Positions 6,731 to 15,263 of a stretch of DNA of 64,000 nt are shown here, piece by piece. Within the stretch, counting starts at the first letter, position 1, and the number at the start of each line of letters is the position of its first letter. The stretch is taken from assembly GCF_049348705.1 (NCBI RefSeq), contig NZ_CP186485.1, positions 1,860,001 through 1,924,000 on the forward strand, in the 5' to 3' direction. The translations under genes and the position numbers were made by a program. The stretch is from Paracoxiella cheracis (lineage in GTDB: Bacteria; Pseudomonadota; Gammaproteobacteria; Coxiellales; Coxiellaceae). The notes under the pieces are model-generated. The model did not search any database, was not told the DNA's origin, and saw nothing but the letters and a program-made list of their open reading frames with translations.

Positions 6731-8278
6731 CTAATCATCAATAGCGGGTGGGCGTAAATCTTTAAAACGTAACCCACAAATAAACAATAAAATTATATAG
6801 GCAGCAACACCTAGAACAACAGCCACAACTAAATGCCAACACCGCTGCCCAATCGACCAATCCATCCAGCGGTGAAGATGGCCCGCAAAAAATCCAATGA
6901 CAACACCCATGCCAATATTGGCGAATAAGATGGACGATAGCAAGCGCAGCCAACCGGCTCGCGGTTTAAAAATGGTGCGTCGCAATAAAAAGAAAATTAA
7001 CAAGGATGCGTTAAACAACGATGCCAACGATGTAGCCAACGCCAATCCCGCGTGTGCTAACGGTTTTATTAAAGTGAGATTTAAAATTAAATTAACGACC
7101 ATCGCCACTGCGGCAATCTTGACCGGCGTTTTTATATTTTGCCGCGAATAAAATGCTGATGCTAAAATTTTAACTAGCATAAACCCCGGCAAGCCCACCG
7201 AAAAAGCCCACAATGCTCTGCGCGTCATGACCACATCAAAGGAATTGAACTTACCGTGAAGAAATAAAGTCGTAATAAGCGGACCCGACAAAATAAATAA
7301 GCCTACTGCTGCCGGAACTCCCACCAACACAACAAGACGCAACGCCCAATCTAACGTATCAGAATATTTTTCTATCGAATTCGAGCTGTGAAAGCGTGAT
7401 AAGTTTGGCAGCACCACAGTCGCTAGCGCCACGCCAATAACACCCAGCGGCAAATACGTTAAACGATCCGAATAATATAACCACGAAATACTGCCCGCCG
7501 GTAAAAAAGAAGCGAAAAAATTATCGATCAACAAGCTAATTTGGGCCACGGATACACCGAATAACGCCGGAACCATTAATTTTAAAACGCGAATCACGCC
7601 GGGATCACGCCATTGCAATTTTGGGACGGGAAATACATTGATCCGTGCGAAAAATGGCAACTGCATCAATAACTGTGCAGCACCACCGATTAAAACACCC
7701 CATGCCAAAACATAAATCGGCACATGCGCATGCGGTGCCCACCACAGCGCCACTGCAATCATTGCCACATTCAATAATACTGGTGTAAAGGCGGGGATTC
7801 CAAACCGATTAAAGGTATTTAATGTCGCACCCGAAAACGCAGTCAACGCAATTAATAATAAATAAGGGAACGTGATGCGGATCATATGGGTGGCATAAGT
7901 AAAACGCACCGGATCGTGAATGAATCCTGGCGCGAAAACCATGATGATCATCGGCGCGATTATCTCGGCAAGCAAAACAACAATCAATAACGCAAATCCC
8001 AACGTGCCTGCGATATGATTGATGAATTGCTGAACCTCATCATGAGATCGATTCGTGCGATAATTCGCTAAAACAGGTACAAACGCTTGTGAAAAAGCAC
8101 CCTCACCAAAGAGGCGACGCATACAATTGGGGATTTTGAAGGCAACAGCGAATGCATCGAACGCAGGACCCGCGCCAAAGATACTTGCCAACACAACGTC
8201 GCGCACAAAGCCCATGATACGCGAGATCATCGTCATGCCTGAAACGATGGTGATCGATCTTAATAATTTTTGAGACAT
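6731..8278 (-). CDS. murJ: Lipid II flippase MurJ (MviN)
   Basis: The 515-residue membrane protein has the MurJ N-terminal signature SGMTMISRIMGFVRDVVLA and ARG-type loops (CMRRLFGEGAFSQAFVPV), with about 14 hydrophobic segments. It moves the peptidoglycan precursor lipid II across the inner membrane. It is divergent from rpsT, as in many gammaproteobacteria, and is followed closely by ribF. The start is supported by conservation from the first residues. Confidence 0.95.
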   Translation of the reverse strand: MSQKLLRSITIVSGMTMISRIMGFVRDVVLASIFGAGPAFDAFAVAFKIPNCMRRLFGEGAFSQAFVPVLANYRTNRSHDEVQQFINHIAGTLGFALLIVVLLAEIIAPMIIMVFAPGFIHDPVRFTYATHMIRITFPYLLLIALTAFSGATLNTFNRFGIPAFTPVLLNVAMIAVALWWAPHAHVPIYVLAWGVLIGGAAQLLMQLPFFARINVFPVPKLQWRDPGVIRVLKLMVPALFGVSVAQISLLIDNFFASFLPAGSISWLYYSDRLTYLPLGVIGVALATVVLPNLSRFHSSNSIEKYSDTLDWALRLVVLVGVPAAVGLFILSGPLITTLFLHGKFNSFDVVMTRRALWAFSVGLPGFMLVKILASAFYSRQNIKTPVKIAAVAMVVNLILNLTLIKPLAHAGLALATSLASLFNASLLIFFLLRRTIFKPRAGWLRLLSSILFANIGMGVVIGFFAGHLHRWMDWSIGQRCWHLVVAVVLGVAAYIILLFICGLRFKDLRPPAIDD

Positions 8279-8367
8279 GGCAACGATGTTTCCTTATCTT
8301 TCGATCCACTAGGATACATAGGGATTAGGAATTAGGGAATAGCTGTATAGCCCTGCCGACATCCATC

Positions 8368-8396
8368 TTGACAAACCCCGAACAACCAGGCATATT
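8368..8396 (+). promoter_or_regulatory. Sigma70-type promoter for rpsT
   Basis: TTGACA at 8368-8373 and CATATT at 8391-8396 are separated by 17 bases. They lie 46 bases before the rpsT start, in the murJ-rpsT divergent region. Confidence 0.6.
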
Positions 8397-8441
8397 GCTT
8401 TTCCTAACAAACTAGGGTCTGTTGACAAGAGGAATTCCAGC

Positions 8442-8705
8442 ATGGCTAACTCGCCACAAGCAAAAAAACGAGCTAGACAAAATCAAATCCGCAGCTTACA
8501 TAACGCCAGTCAGCGTTCTGAGGTGCGTACTGCTATTAAAAATACTTTGAAATCAATCAAAAGCAACGATAAGAGTGCCGCTGAAACTGCATTCCGACGC
8601 GCTGTGATATTAATCGATCGCGCTGCTGGACGTCGAATCATGCATCACAATAAAGCTGCACGCCTGAAAAGCCGATTACACAAAAAGCTCAAAGAATCAG
8701 CTTAA
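8442..8705 (+). CDS. rpsT: 30S ribosomal protein S20
   Basis: The 87-residue, lysine/arginine-rich product begins MANSPQAKKRARQN and has the S20 helices with RRAVILIDRAAGRRIMHHNKAARLKSRL. S20 binds 16S rRNA in the small subunit. It is monocistronic and divergent from murJ. GAGGAATTCCAGC precedes the ATG. Its stop codon overlaps the end of the convergent transporter gene by 4 bases, so no separate terminator lies between them. Confidence 0.97.
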   Translation: MANSPQAKKRARQNQIRSLHNASQRSEVRTAIKNTLKSIKSNDKSAAETAFRRAVILIDRAAGRRIMHHNKAARLKSRLHKKLKESA

Positions 8706-9922
8706 GAATCAAGCAGTTTCTGATACCGCCCGACGTAAATTACGACCACCAACACGACTAAAATCGTGTAGATAACGGCTAGACTCAGTAAGCCCTTCAC
8801 AGTCACATGGCTGATGAGGAAAATGCTCAATGAGGTAATTAACGTAATCAATGAAACTTGAATAGCCATTGCCACCCCGACATTCTTGGGGAATTGTCTT
8901 AGATTTGCTGCCAGAACGTTGGGATAGACCAATCCACAACCCACACCCAAGAAAATAATTGGGATCATGAGTGACGCTAAGTTAAGATGCCACCAAAAAG
9001 CAAAAACATACGCCGATAACATGCCGATAACGAGCACGACGTAGCCTATATCACACACTTTCCTCGGCATCATGAAATGCAATAAAAAACGGTTAATCAA
9101 CGCGCCGGACAGATAACTGGCACCCGCGAGTAAAGCCGTGTTTCCATAAACTAAGACGCTATAATGCAAAACATTTTCAACCACAAATGGCGCGATGACT
9201 GGATAAATTAATATAAATACATTAAGAAAACCGCCGACTACAACACCTGCAATAAACTGTTTGTGTTGAAGCACCTTTAAATATTGTTTAAAAACATCAC
9301 GCATCGCAAACGATTGCCGCTCGATAAGACTCTCTTTAATAAACAACAACAATAAAAGTAATAACACACCGGCCACGATACCCAGCAGCACAAAATTCGC
9401 CTTCCACCCAAAATTATGCTGCACTAATCCCCCGATAAAGGGACCAATGATTGGACCGAGACCATAAGTAATTGCGGTGTAAAGAATTGCTATCGCATAC
9501 TGTTTGCCTGAAAAATTATCGATAATCAACGCACGACAGCCAACGCTGATCGAAGATACCATCGCGCCCTGAATAAATCGGAAAATCATCAACTCGAAAA
9601 TTGTATGACTTAACGGCGCCAGAAAACTGGCGATGACATATAAAAAAATACCGAAAACTAACGTTCGTTTACGACCAATCGAGTCAATGATGCTACCAAA
9701 CACAAGACATCCAATCGTCATACCAAATACAGCCATGGTGATCGTATTTTTGGTCGCAGCGACTGTGGTTGAAAAATAATGCGTGATCGACGGCATGGAC
9801 GGCGCATATAAATCAATATTAATGCCGGATAAAAAATTCAGTAAGGGTGCAATAACGATTAAAAACGTTAAATATGAGCTGGTTTTAGTTGAAATAATAG
9901 GATGGTCTAGATACCGTTTCAT
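8702..9922 (-). CDS. MFS drug-efflux transporter of the Bcr/CflA type
   Basis: A 406-residue protein with about 12 hydrophobic segments. The Bcr/CflA marker NIDLYAPSMPSI follows the first helix and the MFS loop-2 motif GSIIDSIGRKRTLV lies at about 75-90. GLGPIIGPFIGG matches the family's motif C of proton antiporters. The substrate cannot be told. It is encoded immediately downstream of obgE on the same strand (1-base gap), so it is probably cotranscribed and could be misread as part of the obg operon function. Confidence 0.85.
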   Translation of the reverse strand: MKRYLDHPIISTKTSSYLTFLIVIAPLLNFLSGINIDLYAPSMPSITHYFSTTVAATKNTITMAVFGMTIGCLVFGSIIDSIGRKRTLVFGIFLYVIASFLAPLSHTIFELMIFRFIQGAMVSSISVGCRALIIDNFSGKQYAIAILYTAITYGLGPIIGPFIGGLVQHNFGWKANFVLLGIVAGVLLLLLLLFIKESLIERQSFAMRDVFKQYLKVLQHKQFIAGVVVGGFLNVFILIYPVIAPFVVENVLHYSVLVYGNTALLAGASYLSGALINRFLLHFMMPRKVCDIGYVVLVIGMLSAYVFAFWWHLNLASLMIPIIFLGVGCGLVYPNVLAANLRQFPKNVGVAMAIQVSLITLITSLSIFLISHVTVKGLLSLAVIYTILVVLVVVIYVGRYQKLLDS

Positions 9923-9923
9923 T

Positions 9924-10937
9924 TTATTTTTTCGTTTCTTCCAAAAACTCCATCAATTTGTAGCATAGGTGCTGTGTTCCTTCTTTTTTAACCGCAGAAA
10001 TTTTAAATACCGGGCCCTGCCAATTCATTTTCTTAACAACAGCCTGGCAACGCTTCTCCATTTCATCTGCAGGCAATAAATCAATTTTATTAAAGACTAA
10101 CCAGCGTTCTTTTTCAGCCAATTCAGGACTAAATTGTCGCAATTCTTCGATGATTTTATCGATAGACTCGACAATGTCCGCTTCGTCGCTCGGTGCAATA
10201 TCCACCATATGGAGTAGTAATTGCGTTCGACTTAGATGCTTCAGAAACTGTACGCCCAACCCAGCACCTTGAGCCGCTCCTTCAATTAACCCTGGAATAT
10301 CAGCAACAACAAAACTGCGAAATTCGCCAATCCGCACCACTCCTAAATGAGGATAAAGTGTCGTAAAAGGATAGTCCGCGATTTTTGGGGTAGCATTGGA
10401 AACGACACTAACAAAGGTCGACTTGCCTGCATTAGGTAACCCCAAGAGCCCCACATCGGCTAATAATTTTAGTTCCAGTCTTAATTCACGATGCTCACCC
10501 TCAGTACCGGAAGTGGTTTTTCGGGGAGCTCTGTTTGTACTACTCTTAAAATGGGTATTACCTAAACCATGCACGCCACCCTTGGCAACACACAAGCGAT
10601 CACCTTGCTTCGTTAAATCTCCGATGAGTTCATCGGTCTCATGATCATAAACCGTTGTGCCAACAGGCACGGGAATGATCAAGTCTTCCCCACTTTTGCC
10701 CGTTCGCAATCGACCCTCACCAGAACGACCGTTATCCGCACGAAGCAAGCGTTTGTAACGAAATTCAACGAGTGTGTTCACGCTGTTGTCCGCCACAAAG
10801 TAAACGCTACCCCCATCGCCGCCGTCACCGCCATCGGGACCGCCGCGGGGAATATATTTTTCGCGTCGGAAGCTCAGACAACCATGACCACCGTTGCCTG
10901 CTTCGACTCGAATAATTGCTTCATCAACAAATTTCAT
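9924..10937 (-). CDS. obgE: GTPase ObgE/CgtA
   Basis: Ribosome-associated GTPase involved in 50S assembly and stress control. The glycine-rich Obg fold spans residues 1-158 (FVDEAIIRVEAGNGGHGCLS, GGPDGGDGGDGGSV). The G domain follows with G1 GLPNAGKST (about 166), G3 DIPGLIEGA and G4 NKID (about 283). The C-terminus stops at 337, shorter than forms with a long acidic tail. It lies downstream of rplU-rpmA as usual, but a hairpin terminator at 10970-10992 separates it. Confidence 0.96.
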   Translation of the reverse strand: MKFVDEAIIRVEAGNGGHGCLSFRREKYIPRGGPDGGDGGDGGSVYFVADNSVNTLVEFRYKRLLRADNGRSGEGRLRTGKSGEDLIIPVPVGTTVYDHETDELIGDLTKQGDRLCVAKGGVHGLGNTHFKSSTNRAPRKTTSGTEGEHRELRLELKLLADVGLLGLPNAGKSTFVSVVSNATPKIADYPFTTLYPHLGVVRIGEFRSFVVADIPGLIEGAAQGAGLGVQFLKHLSRTQLLLHMVDIAPSDEADIVESIDKIIEELRQFSPELAEKERWLVFNKIDLLPADEMEKRCQAVVKKMNWQGPVFKISAVKKEGTQHLCYKLMEFLEETKK

Positions 10938-10969
10938 AATAAAACTTCACAGTGAAATTCGCGAAAAAT

Positions 10970-10992
10970 AAACCCCGTCGCTGACGGGGTTT
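10970..10992 (-). terminator. Intrinsic terminator after rplU-rpmA
   Basis: AAACCCCGTC and GACGGGGTTT form a perfect 10-bp stem around a 3-base loop. On the minus strand it is followed by ATTTTT. It lies between rpmA and obgE, so it probably limits readthrough into obgE. Confidence 0.8.
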
Positions 10993-11014
10993 ATTGTAAC
11001 AAATTTAGTGCTCT

Positions 11015-11290
11015 CTATTCTTGTGCCTTCCCATCAGCCGGTTCGATCGATACGAACTTACGCTGCTTCGGCCCTCTTTTAGAGAATTTCACTTGGCCAT
11101 CAATTAAAGCATACAGAGTATGATCACGACCAACGCCCACATTTTCCCCTGCATGGCAGCTCGTGCCACGCTGACGAATAATGATGTCGCCTGCCAACAC
11201 ATGCTCTCCACCAAAACGTTTAACACCCAACATCTTGGGATTGGAATCTCGACCGTTTCTGGTACTACCACCGGCTTTCTTATGAGCCAT
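11015..11290 (-). CDS. rpmA: 50S ribosomal protein L27
   Basis: The 91-residue product begins MAHKKAGGSTRNGRDSNPK, whose N-terminal tail reaches the peptidyl-transferase centre in bacterial ribosomes. The second position needs no N-terminal cleavage, unlike Firmicutes L27. GRDHTLYALIDGQVKFSKRG is the usual core. It is 11 bases downstream of rplU in one transcript and ends at a hairpin terminator. Confidence 0.97.
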   Translation of the reverse strand: MAHKKAGGSTRNGRDSNPKMLGVKRFGGEHVLAGDIIIRQRGTSCHAGENVGVGRDHTLYALIDGQVKFSKRGPKQRKFVSIEPADGKAQE

Positions 11291-11301
11291 GATTCACCTC
11301 G

Positions 11302-11778
11302 TTATTTTTTCTTTTTAGCAGCAGTTTTTTTCTTAGCTGCTTTTTTCGTTGTTTTCTTTGCTGCTGGCTTTGCTTTTTTAGCTGCCGCTTTCTTCGCAGA
11401 CTTCTGCGTCGAAGCAGGCTTTTTAGCAACCTTTTTCTCTACTTTTGGAGCATCTAGTTTGACACCACCGACGATGATGTCAGTAATCTTGACCTCAGTA
11501 AAATCTTGACGATGACCTTGACGCTTCATGTGGTGCTTGCGACGTTTAAATTTGAGGATCTCAACTTTCTTGCCACGGCCGTGAGTTACCACCTCCGCAA
11601 CCACTTTGGCATCTTTAACAAGTGGAGCACCGATATGCGTGTTATCCCCATTGGCAACCATCAACACTTCTTCAAGATCAACGGTTTTACCTGCTTCAAT
11701 AGGAAGCTTTTCGAGCTTAACGATCTGCCCGTGTTTAATGCGGTATTGCTTGCCACCGCTTTTGATGATTGCGTACAT
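11302..11778 (-). CDS. rplU: 50S ribosomal protein L21 with a long lysine/alanine-rich C-terminal tail
   Basis: The start is MYAIIKSGGKQYRI at 11778. The longer frame upstream lacks family similarity and overlaps the promoter region. Residues 1-103 are ordinary L21, ending VKITDIIVGG. After that about 55 extra residues are almost only K, A, P and T, in AKKAAAKKAK-type repeats like histone H1 tails. E. coli L21 is about 103 residues. The tail probably binds RNA or DNA non-specifically, but its role is unknown. The RpoD at 43932 has a similar tail at its N-terminus. Confidence 0.95.
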   Translation of the reverse strand: MYAIIKSGGKQYRIKHGQIVKLEKLPIEAGKTVDLEEVLMVANGDNTHIGAPLVKDAKVVAEVVTHGRGKKVEILKFKRRKHHMKRQGHRQDFTEVKITDIIVGGVKLDAPKVEKKVAKKPASTQKSAKKAAAKKAKPAAKKTTKKAAKKKTAAKKKK

Positions 11779-11848
11779 GCTTAAAGCCCTCGGGTTCAAG
11801 TTTTGAGGAGGATGCATTTTAAGGAAAGTCGAGCCACTTAGCAAGCCC

Positions 11849-11877
11849 TTGACAGCATTCAAATGCCCTCATAGCAT
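11849..11877 (+). promoter_or_regulatory. Possible sigma70 promoter for ispB, very close to the start codon
   Basis: TTGACA at 11849-11854, a 17-base spacer and TAGCAT at 11872-11877. The ispB ATG is at 11884, about where transcription would begin, and no Shine-Dalgarno sequence is visible, so a leaderless mRNA is possible. Confidence 0.45.
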
Positions 11878-11883
11878 GGCAAC

Positions 11884-12885
11884 ATGCAAAATTCAGACGC
11901 TCTAGAGCAAATCCGCCACCCTATTCTTGAGGACTTCGAGGCCGTCAATCAATTGATTGTGGATGAACTCTTCTCTACAGTGCCACTCATTCAAACCATT
12001 GCCCAACATATCGTAAGGAGCGGTGGCAAGCGCATACGCCCCCTGATCGTGCTGTTGAGCGCTAGAGCCCTAAACTATCGGCAGGACTCTGAGCACCATG
12101 AGCTCGCCACCGTGATCGAATTCATTCATACAGCCACCTTATTACACGATGATGTGGTCGATAAGTCTGAGTTGCGCCGCGGACAACAGACCGCCAACGA
12201 CATCTGGGGCAATGAGGCAAGTGTGCTGGTCGGGGACTTCTTATATTCGCGTGCCTTTCAAATTCTAGCGCGACGCGACAACATCCCTGTGATGAAGGTT
12301 TTGGCGAATACCACCAATCAACTTTCTGAAGGCGAAGTGATGCAGCTAATGAATCAGCAGGATCCTGATATCAGTGAATCCGATTACGAAGAAGTCATCC
12401 GCCGCAAAACAGCGCAACTCTTCTCGGCAGCAGCAGAAATTGGCGCCTTGATCAGCACGGATGACGCCGCATTACATAAAACCATGGCCGAATTTGGATT
12501 ACATTTAGGTCTCGCCTATCAAATGGTCGATGACTTATTGGATTACACAGCAAGCGCCGAAGCATTGGGAAAAAATATCGGTGATGATTTAGCAGAAGGC
12601 AAAGCGACGTTACCACTGATTTACGCGATGCATCATGCAAAACCCGAGCATGCAAAATTGATTCGGCACGCCATCGAAAATGCTGACCCTCAGTCAGACA
12701 ATCATTTAAAAAATCTAGACACTATTTTATTAGCACTTGATGAAACCAATGCGCGCGACTACACACTAAATTGCGCAAAACATCATGCAAAACTTGCATT
12801 GGCTTTATTAAATCATTTACCTGCTTCACCATTCTGCGACTCTTTAAAAATGCTGACAGAATTTGTGGTAGGGCGAAAATATTAA
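11884..12885 (+). CDS. ispB: Octaprenyl diphosphate synthase (trans-polyprenyl transferase)
   Basis: Makes the C40-type isoprenoid side chain of ubiquinone/menaquinone. The 333-residue protein has GGKRIRPL (about 45), the first aspartate-rich motif LLHDDVVDKSELRRG (about 82-97) with upstream aromatic/small residues setting a long chain, and the second motif YQMVDDLLDYT (about 211). It is divergent from rplU as in E. coli. A tRNA-Pro gene follows 12 bases later. The start is the first Met; family members begin at a comparable position. Confidence 0.95.
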   Translation: MQNSDALEQIRHPILEDFEAVNQLIVDELFSTVPLIQTIAQHIVRSGGKRIRPLIVLLSARALNYRQDSEHHELATVIEFIHTATLLHDDVVDKSELRRGQQTANDIWGNEASVLVGDFLYSRAFQILARRDNIPVMKVLANTTNQLSEGEVMQLMNQQDPDISESDYEEVIRRKTAQLFSAAAEIGALISTDDAALHKTMAEFGLHLGLAYQMVDDLLDYTASAEALGKNIGDDLAEGKATLPLIYAMHHAKPEHAKLIRHAIENADPQSDNHLKNLDTILLALDETNARDYTLNCAKHHAKLALALLNHLPASPFCDSLKMLTEFVVGRKY

Positions 12886-12897
12886 TTGATAATTTAT

Positions 12898-12971
12898 CGG
12901 GGTGTAGCTCAGCTTGGTAGAGCACCGTCTTCGGGAGGCGGGGGTCGCTGGTTCGAATCCAGTCACCCCGA
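12898..12971 (+). tRNA. tRNA-Pro (anticodon CGG)
   Basis: The acceptor arm CGGGGTG pairs with CACCCCG. The D-arm is GCTC/GAGC, the anticodon stem CCGTC/GGCGG with loop TTCGGGA gives anticodon CGG, and the T-arm has loop TTCGAAT. The discriminator is A. The genomic sequence after it is TCATT, so CCA is not encoded and must be added by tRNA nucleotidyltransferase. The stop of the convergent DUF4143 ATPase gene lies 3 bases beyond it. Confidence 0.95.
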
Positions 12972-12974
12972 TCA

Positions 12975-14198
12975 TTACACCAAACTGATCGGAATAGCAT
13001 CGACATTAGAAGTCAACGGTATGCGTGTGTCAACCAAACAAACAACTGCACCGTTAGAAACCTTCTGACTGAATTTGCCAAGTACATTAAAGTTTTTTAA
13101 AGTGTCTTTTGTAGGCGAAGCTGTTTTTTTTATTTCTATCGGATATATTTTTTGATCTTTAACGATTAACAAGTCAATTTCTTTTTTATCTTTGTCGCGA
13201 TAAAAATATAACGGAGCTTGTAATCCATTATGCCAATAAGATTTAAGAATTTCTATTACAACAAATGTTTCTAAAATAGCACCAGACATGGCCCCTGCTT
13301 CTAGCGTTTTATGGTCTGACCATTGCGTTAAATAACTACATAATCCGGTATCTATATAGTATAATTTTTGTGTCTTCACGAGACGTTTTGTCACATTGTT
13401 ATGATAGGGTTCTAGTAAATAAATAATTCCCGAAGTCTGCAATATTGAAAGCCAATGTTTTGCTGTATTGGGGCTAATATCTGTATCCCGTGCAATATCA
13501 GCCAGATTTATTAATTGCCCTGTTCTTGCTGCAGTAATTTTTAAAAAACGCAAAAATGCACTTTCATCTCCTACTTGCGCCAAATCTCTAACATCGCGCT
13601 GCAAATAAGTTTGGATATAACCACTAAAAAATAAGTCTTTGTCATGCTGATAGTTGGTAGCAATCGCTGGAAATGATCCATACCAAATTTTTTTATAGAT
13701 GCCCTCCAATGAAGTAGGCTTGATTTTAGTTGATTTTTTATCCAACACCGCATTATCTGGCAGGAATGGTAAATCAAAGCTTGAAAGTTTTTGTATTTCC
13801 CACTGTGATAAACCTAATAAATTTAAGATGCCCACTCGACCTGCAAGCGACTCGCAAACACCTTGCATTAATTGAAATTGTTGAGAGCCTGTCAGCCAAT
13901 ACTGTCCTGCAATATGGTTTTCATCAACATCCATTTTAATATAGGGCAAAAGCTCTGGCGCATACTGAATTTCGTCAATTAAAACCGGTGGCTTGAATCG
14001 CTGTAAAAATAATTTCGGCTCTTGTTTTGCCAAAGCCAACAACGTTGGATCATCGAGAGTCACATAATTGCGGTCTTTTCCACCCAAATGGCGTAAAAAG
14101 GTCGTCTTGCCCACTTGCCTAGCCCCAGTGACCAGAATAACTGGGAATTGCTTGCTGGCTTTACGGACAACAGGTTCTAATGTTCTCTGAATATACAT
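12975..14198 (-). CDS. AAA-type ATPase with DUF4143 domain
   Basis: The 407-residue protein has a Walker A GARQVGKTT (about 25-33), Walker B PPVLIDEIQ (about 70-78) and a sensor-like WLTGSQQF. This is followed by the DUF4143 domain with a winged-helix (DISPNTAKHWLSIL) and a nuclease-like end (YFYRDKDKKEIDLLIVKDQKIYPIEIK, core D..E.K). This family is common in archaea and bacteria and patchily distributed, but its cellular role is not established. The gene abuts tRNA-Pro and is followed upstream by an IS1 remnant, suggesting an acquired segment. A related protein is encoded at 28084-29220. Confidence 0.85.
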   Translation of the reverse strand: MYIQRTLEPVVRKASKQFPVILVTGARQVGKTTFLRHLGGKDRNYVTLDDPTLLALAKQEPKLFLQRFKPPVLIDEIQYAPELLPYIKMDVDENHIAGQYWLTGSQQFQLMQGVCESLAGRVGILNLLGLSQWEIQKLSSFDLPFLPDNAVLDKKSTKIKPTSLEGIYKKIWYGSFPAIATNYQHDKDLFFSGYIQTYLQRDVRDLAQVGDESAFLRFLKITAARTGQLINLADIARDTDISPNTAKHWLSILQTSGIIYLLEPYHNNVTKRLVKTQKLYYIDTGLCSYLTQWSDHKTLEAGAMSGAILETFVVIEILKSYWHNGLQAPLYFYRDKDKKEIDLLIVKDQKIYPIEIKKTASPTKDTLKNFNVLGKFSQKVSNGAVVCLVDTRIPLTSNVDAIPISLV

Positions 14199-14428
14199 AC
14201 TGTATCGTCTAATCTGCAGTTAGACTGCATTATAGCCGATGTTTAGCCTGATGACAAAAGTGAGTACTTTCAGCATGGTAGCCCACCTTACTGAAATTGC
14301 AAATTCAATCATGGGGTTAGTTAACGATTATGCAAATTAATGCGGCGTGGATACTGCGCTTAAAAAACGATGAAAACGAAGGATCAACAAGGATGGCCGA
14401 TATGAAATTTAAATCGATTCGGTTAGTT
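14199..14428. other. Intergenic region left of IS1 copy 2, possible gene remnant
   Basis: The 230 bases include GTCTAATCTGCAGTTAGAC (14206-14224), an inverted repeat just upstream of the ATPase start that could be an operator. A short open frame from ATG at 14330 reads MQINAAWILRLKNDENEGST and is cut by the IS1 end at 14429. I do not recognise a family in it. Confidence 0.3.
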
Positions 14429-14500
14429 GGTAGTGCCTCATTTTTGTTGATGTGATATATTTTGCTATTTCAGAAAATCATTAGGATAAGGATTGCATGA

Positions 14501-14770
14501 ATGGCAAGAATCAATGTTGCTTGCCCCTGCTGCTGTTTACATGAGGTTGTAAAATTTGGCGTCAGCAGTACAGGAAAGCAAAGGTTTCAATGTAAAAATA
14601 ATGCTTGTGAGAAAAATACATTTCTTCTAGATTACACACATAATGCTCGTGCCCCTGGTGTTAAAGATAAAATAGTTGATATGGCAATGAATGGTAGTGG
14701 CGTCAGAGATACTGCACGCGTTTTACGTATTAGCATTAACACTGTTATTGGTGAATTAAAAAAAGGGTGA
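14501..14770 (+). CDS. insA: IS1-type InsA, copy 2 (intact)
   Basis: An 89-residue protein with zinc-binding cysteines CPCCCLH...CKNNAC and a C-terminal HTH (GVRDTARVLRISINTVIGEL). In IS1, InsA binds the ends and represses transposition. It ends in a run of seven A (14758-14764), a likely slippage site for making the InsA-InsB fusion. This copy defines the uninterrupted insA sequence. ATTAGGATAAGGATTGCATGA precedes the start, with the real ATG at 14501. Confidence 0.88.
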   Translation: MARINVACPCCCLHEVVKFGVSSTGKQRFQCKNNACEKNTFLLDYTHNARAPGVKDKIVDMAMNGSGVRDTARVLRISINTVIGELKKG

Positions 14771-14774
14771 AGGT

Positions 14775-15210
14775 TTGGAGAGCGTCAATACACGACTTTT
14801 AAAGGAAAAAGAATCACTTGGTGCGTCTGTTACTGTTAATGTTGTACAAGTTGAAGAAGCGGAGCTGGATGAAATGTGGAGTTTTGTTCGAAATAAACAG
14901 AATCAACGTTGGCTTTGGCATGCGATTGATCACCATACACATGAGGTGTTAGCTTATCATTTTGGTCCAAGAAAAGATTCAGCATTTAAAGCACTGAAAG
15001 AAAAACTGAGCTCATTTGATATCAACTTTTACTATACAGATGATTGGGGTGCTTATGAAAGACACCTGCCTCAATCAAAACATTTGGTGGGAAAGCAAAA
15101 TACCCAAGCGATTGAACGAAAGCATCTCACGTTGCGCACACGAATAAAGCGATTAGCGAGAAAGACGATTTGCTTTTCTAAACTGGATAAATTGCACGAC
15201 ATTGTCATCG
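14775..15210 (+). pseudogene. insB: IS1-type insB, truncated by IS256
   Basis: The frame matches the complete InsB at 2155 through LDKLHDIVIG and retains the three acidic motifs. It loses the last 13 residues at the IS256 junction. The open frame continues to 15338 through IS256 end sequence and part of the 282-bp repeat, which is read-through and not native protein. Confidence 0.85.
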
Positions 15211-15263
15211 GGGACTGTTTATTAGTTTGTGTAAATCGCGTCAGTCAGAATTATGAATCAGCC

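Larger units (their letters stand above)
14429..15210 (+). mobile_element. IS1-family element, copy 2, right end deleted
   Basis: The left end GGTAGTGCCTCATTTTTGTT is intact. The right end is missing: sequence matches copy 1 up to ATTGTCATCG and then switches at 15211 to the terminal repeat of an IS256 element. About 69 bp, including the right inverted repeat, are lost, so this copy cannot move by itself. Confidence 0.9.

Noticed and set aside
10641..10955. Plus-strand open frame opposite obgE
   Set aside because: It mirrors the glycine-rich Obg domain and has no family match.
12886..13068. Short frame across the tRNA-Pro gene
   Set aside because: It is the tRNA sequence itself.
1528..15210. 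Composite transposon bounded by IS1 copies 1 and 2
   Set aside because: Copy 1 has its own target duplication, copy 2 lacks an end, and the DNA between is ordinary housekeeping sequence.
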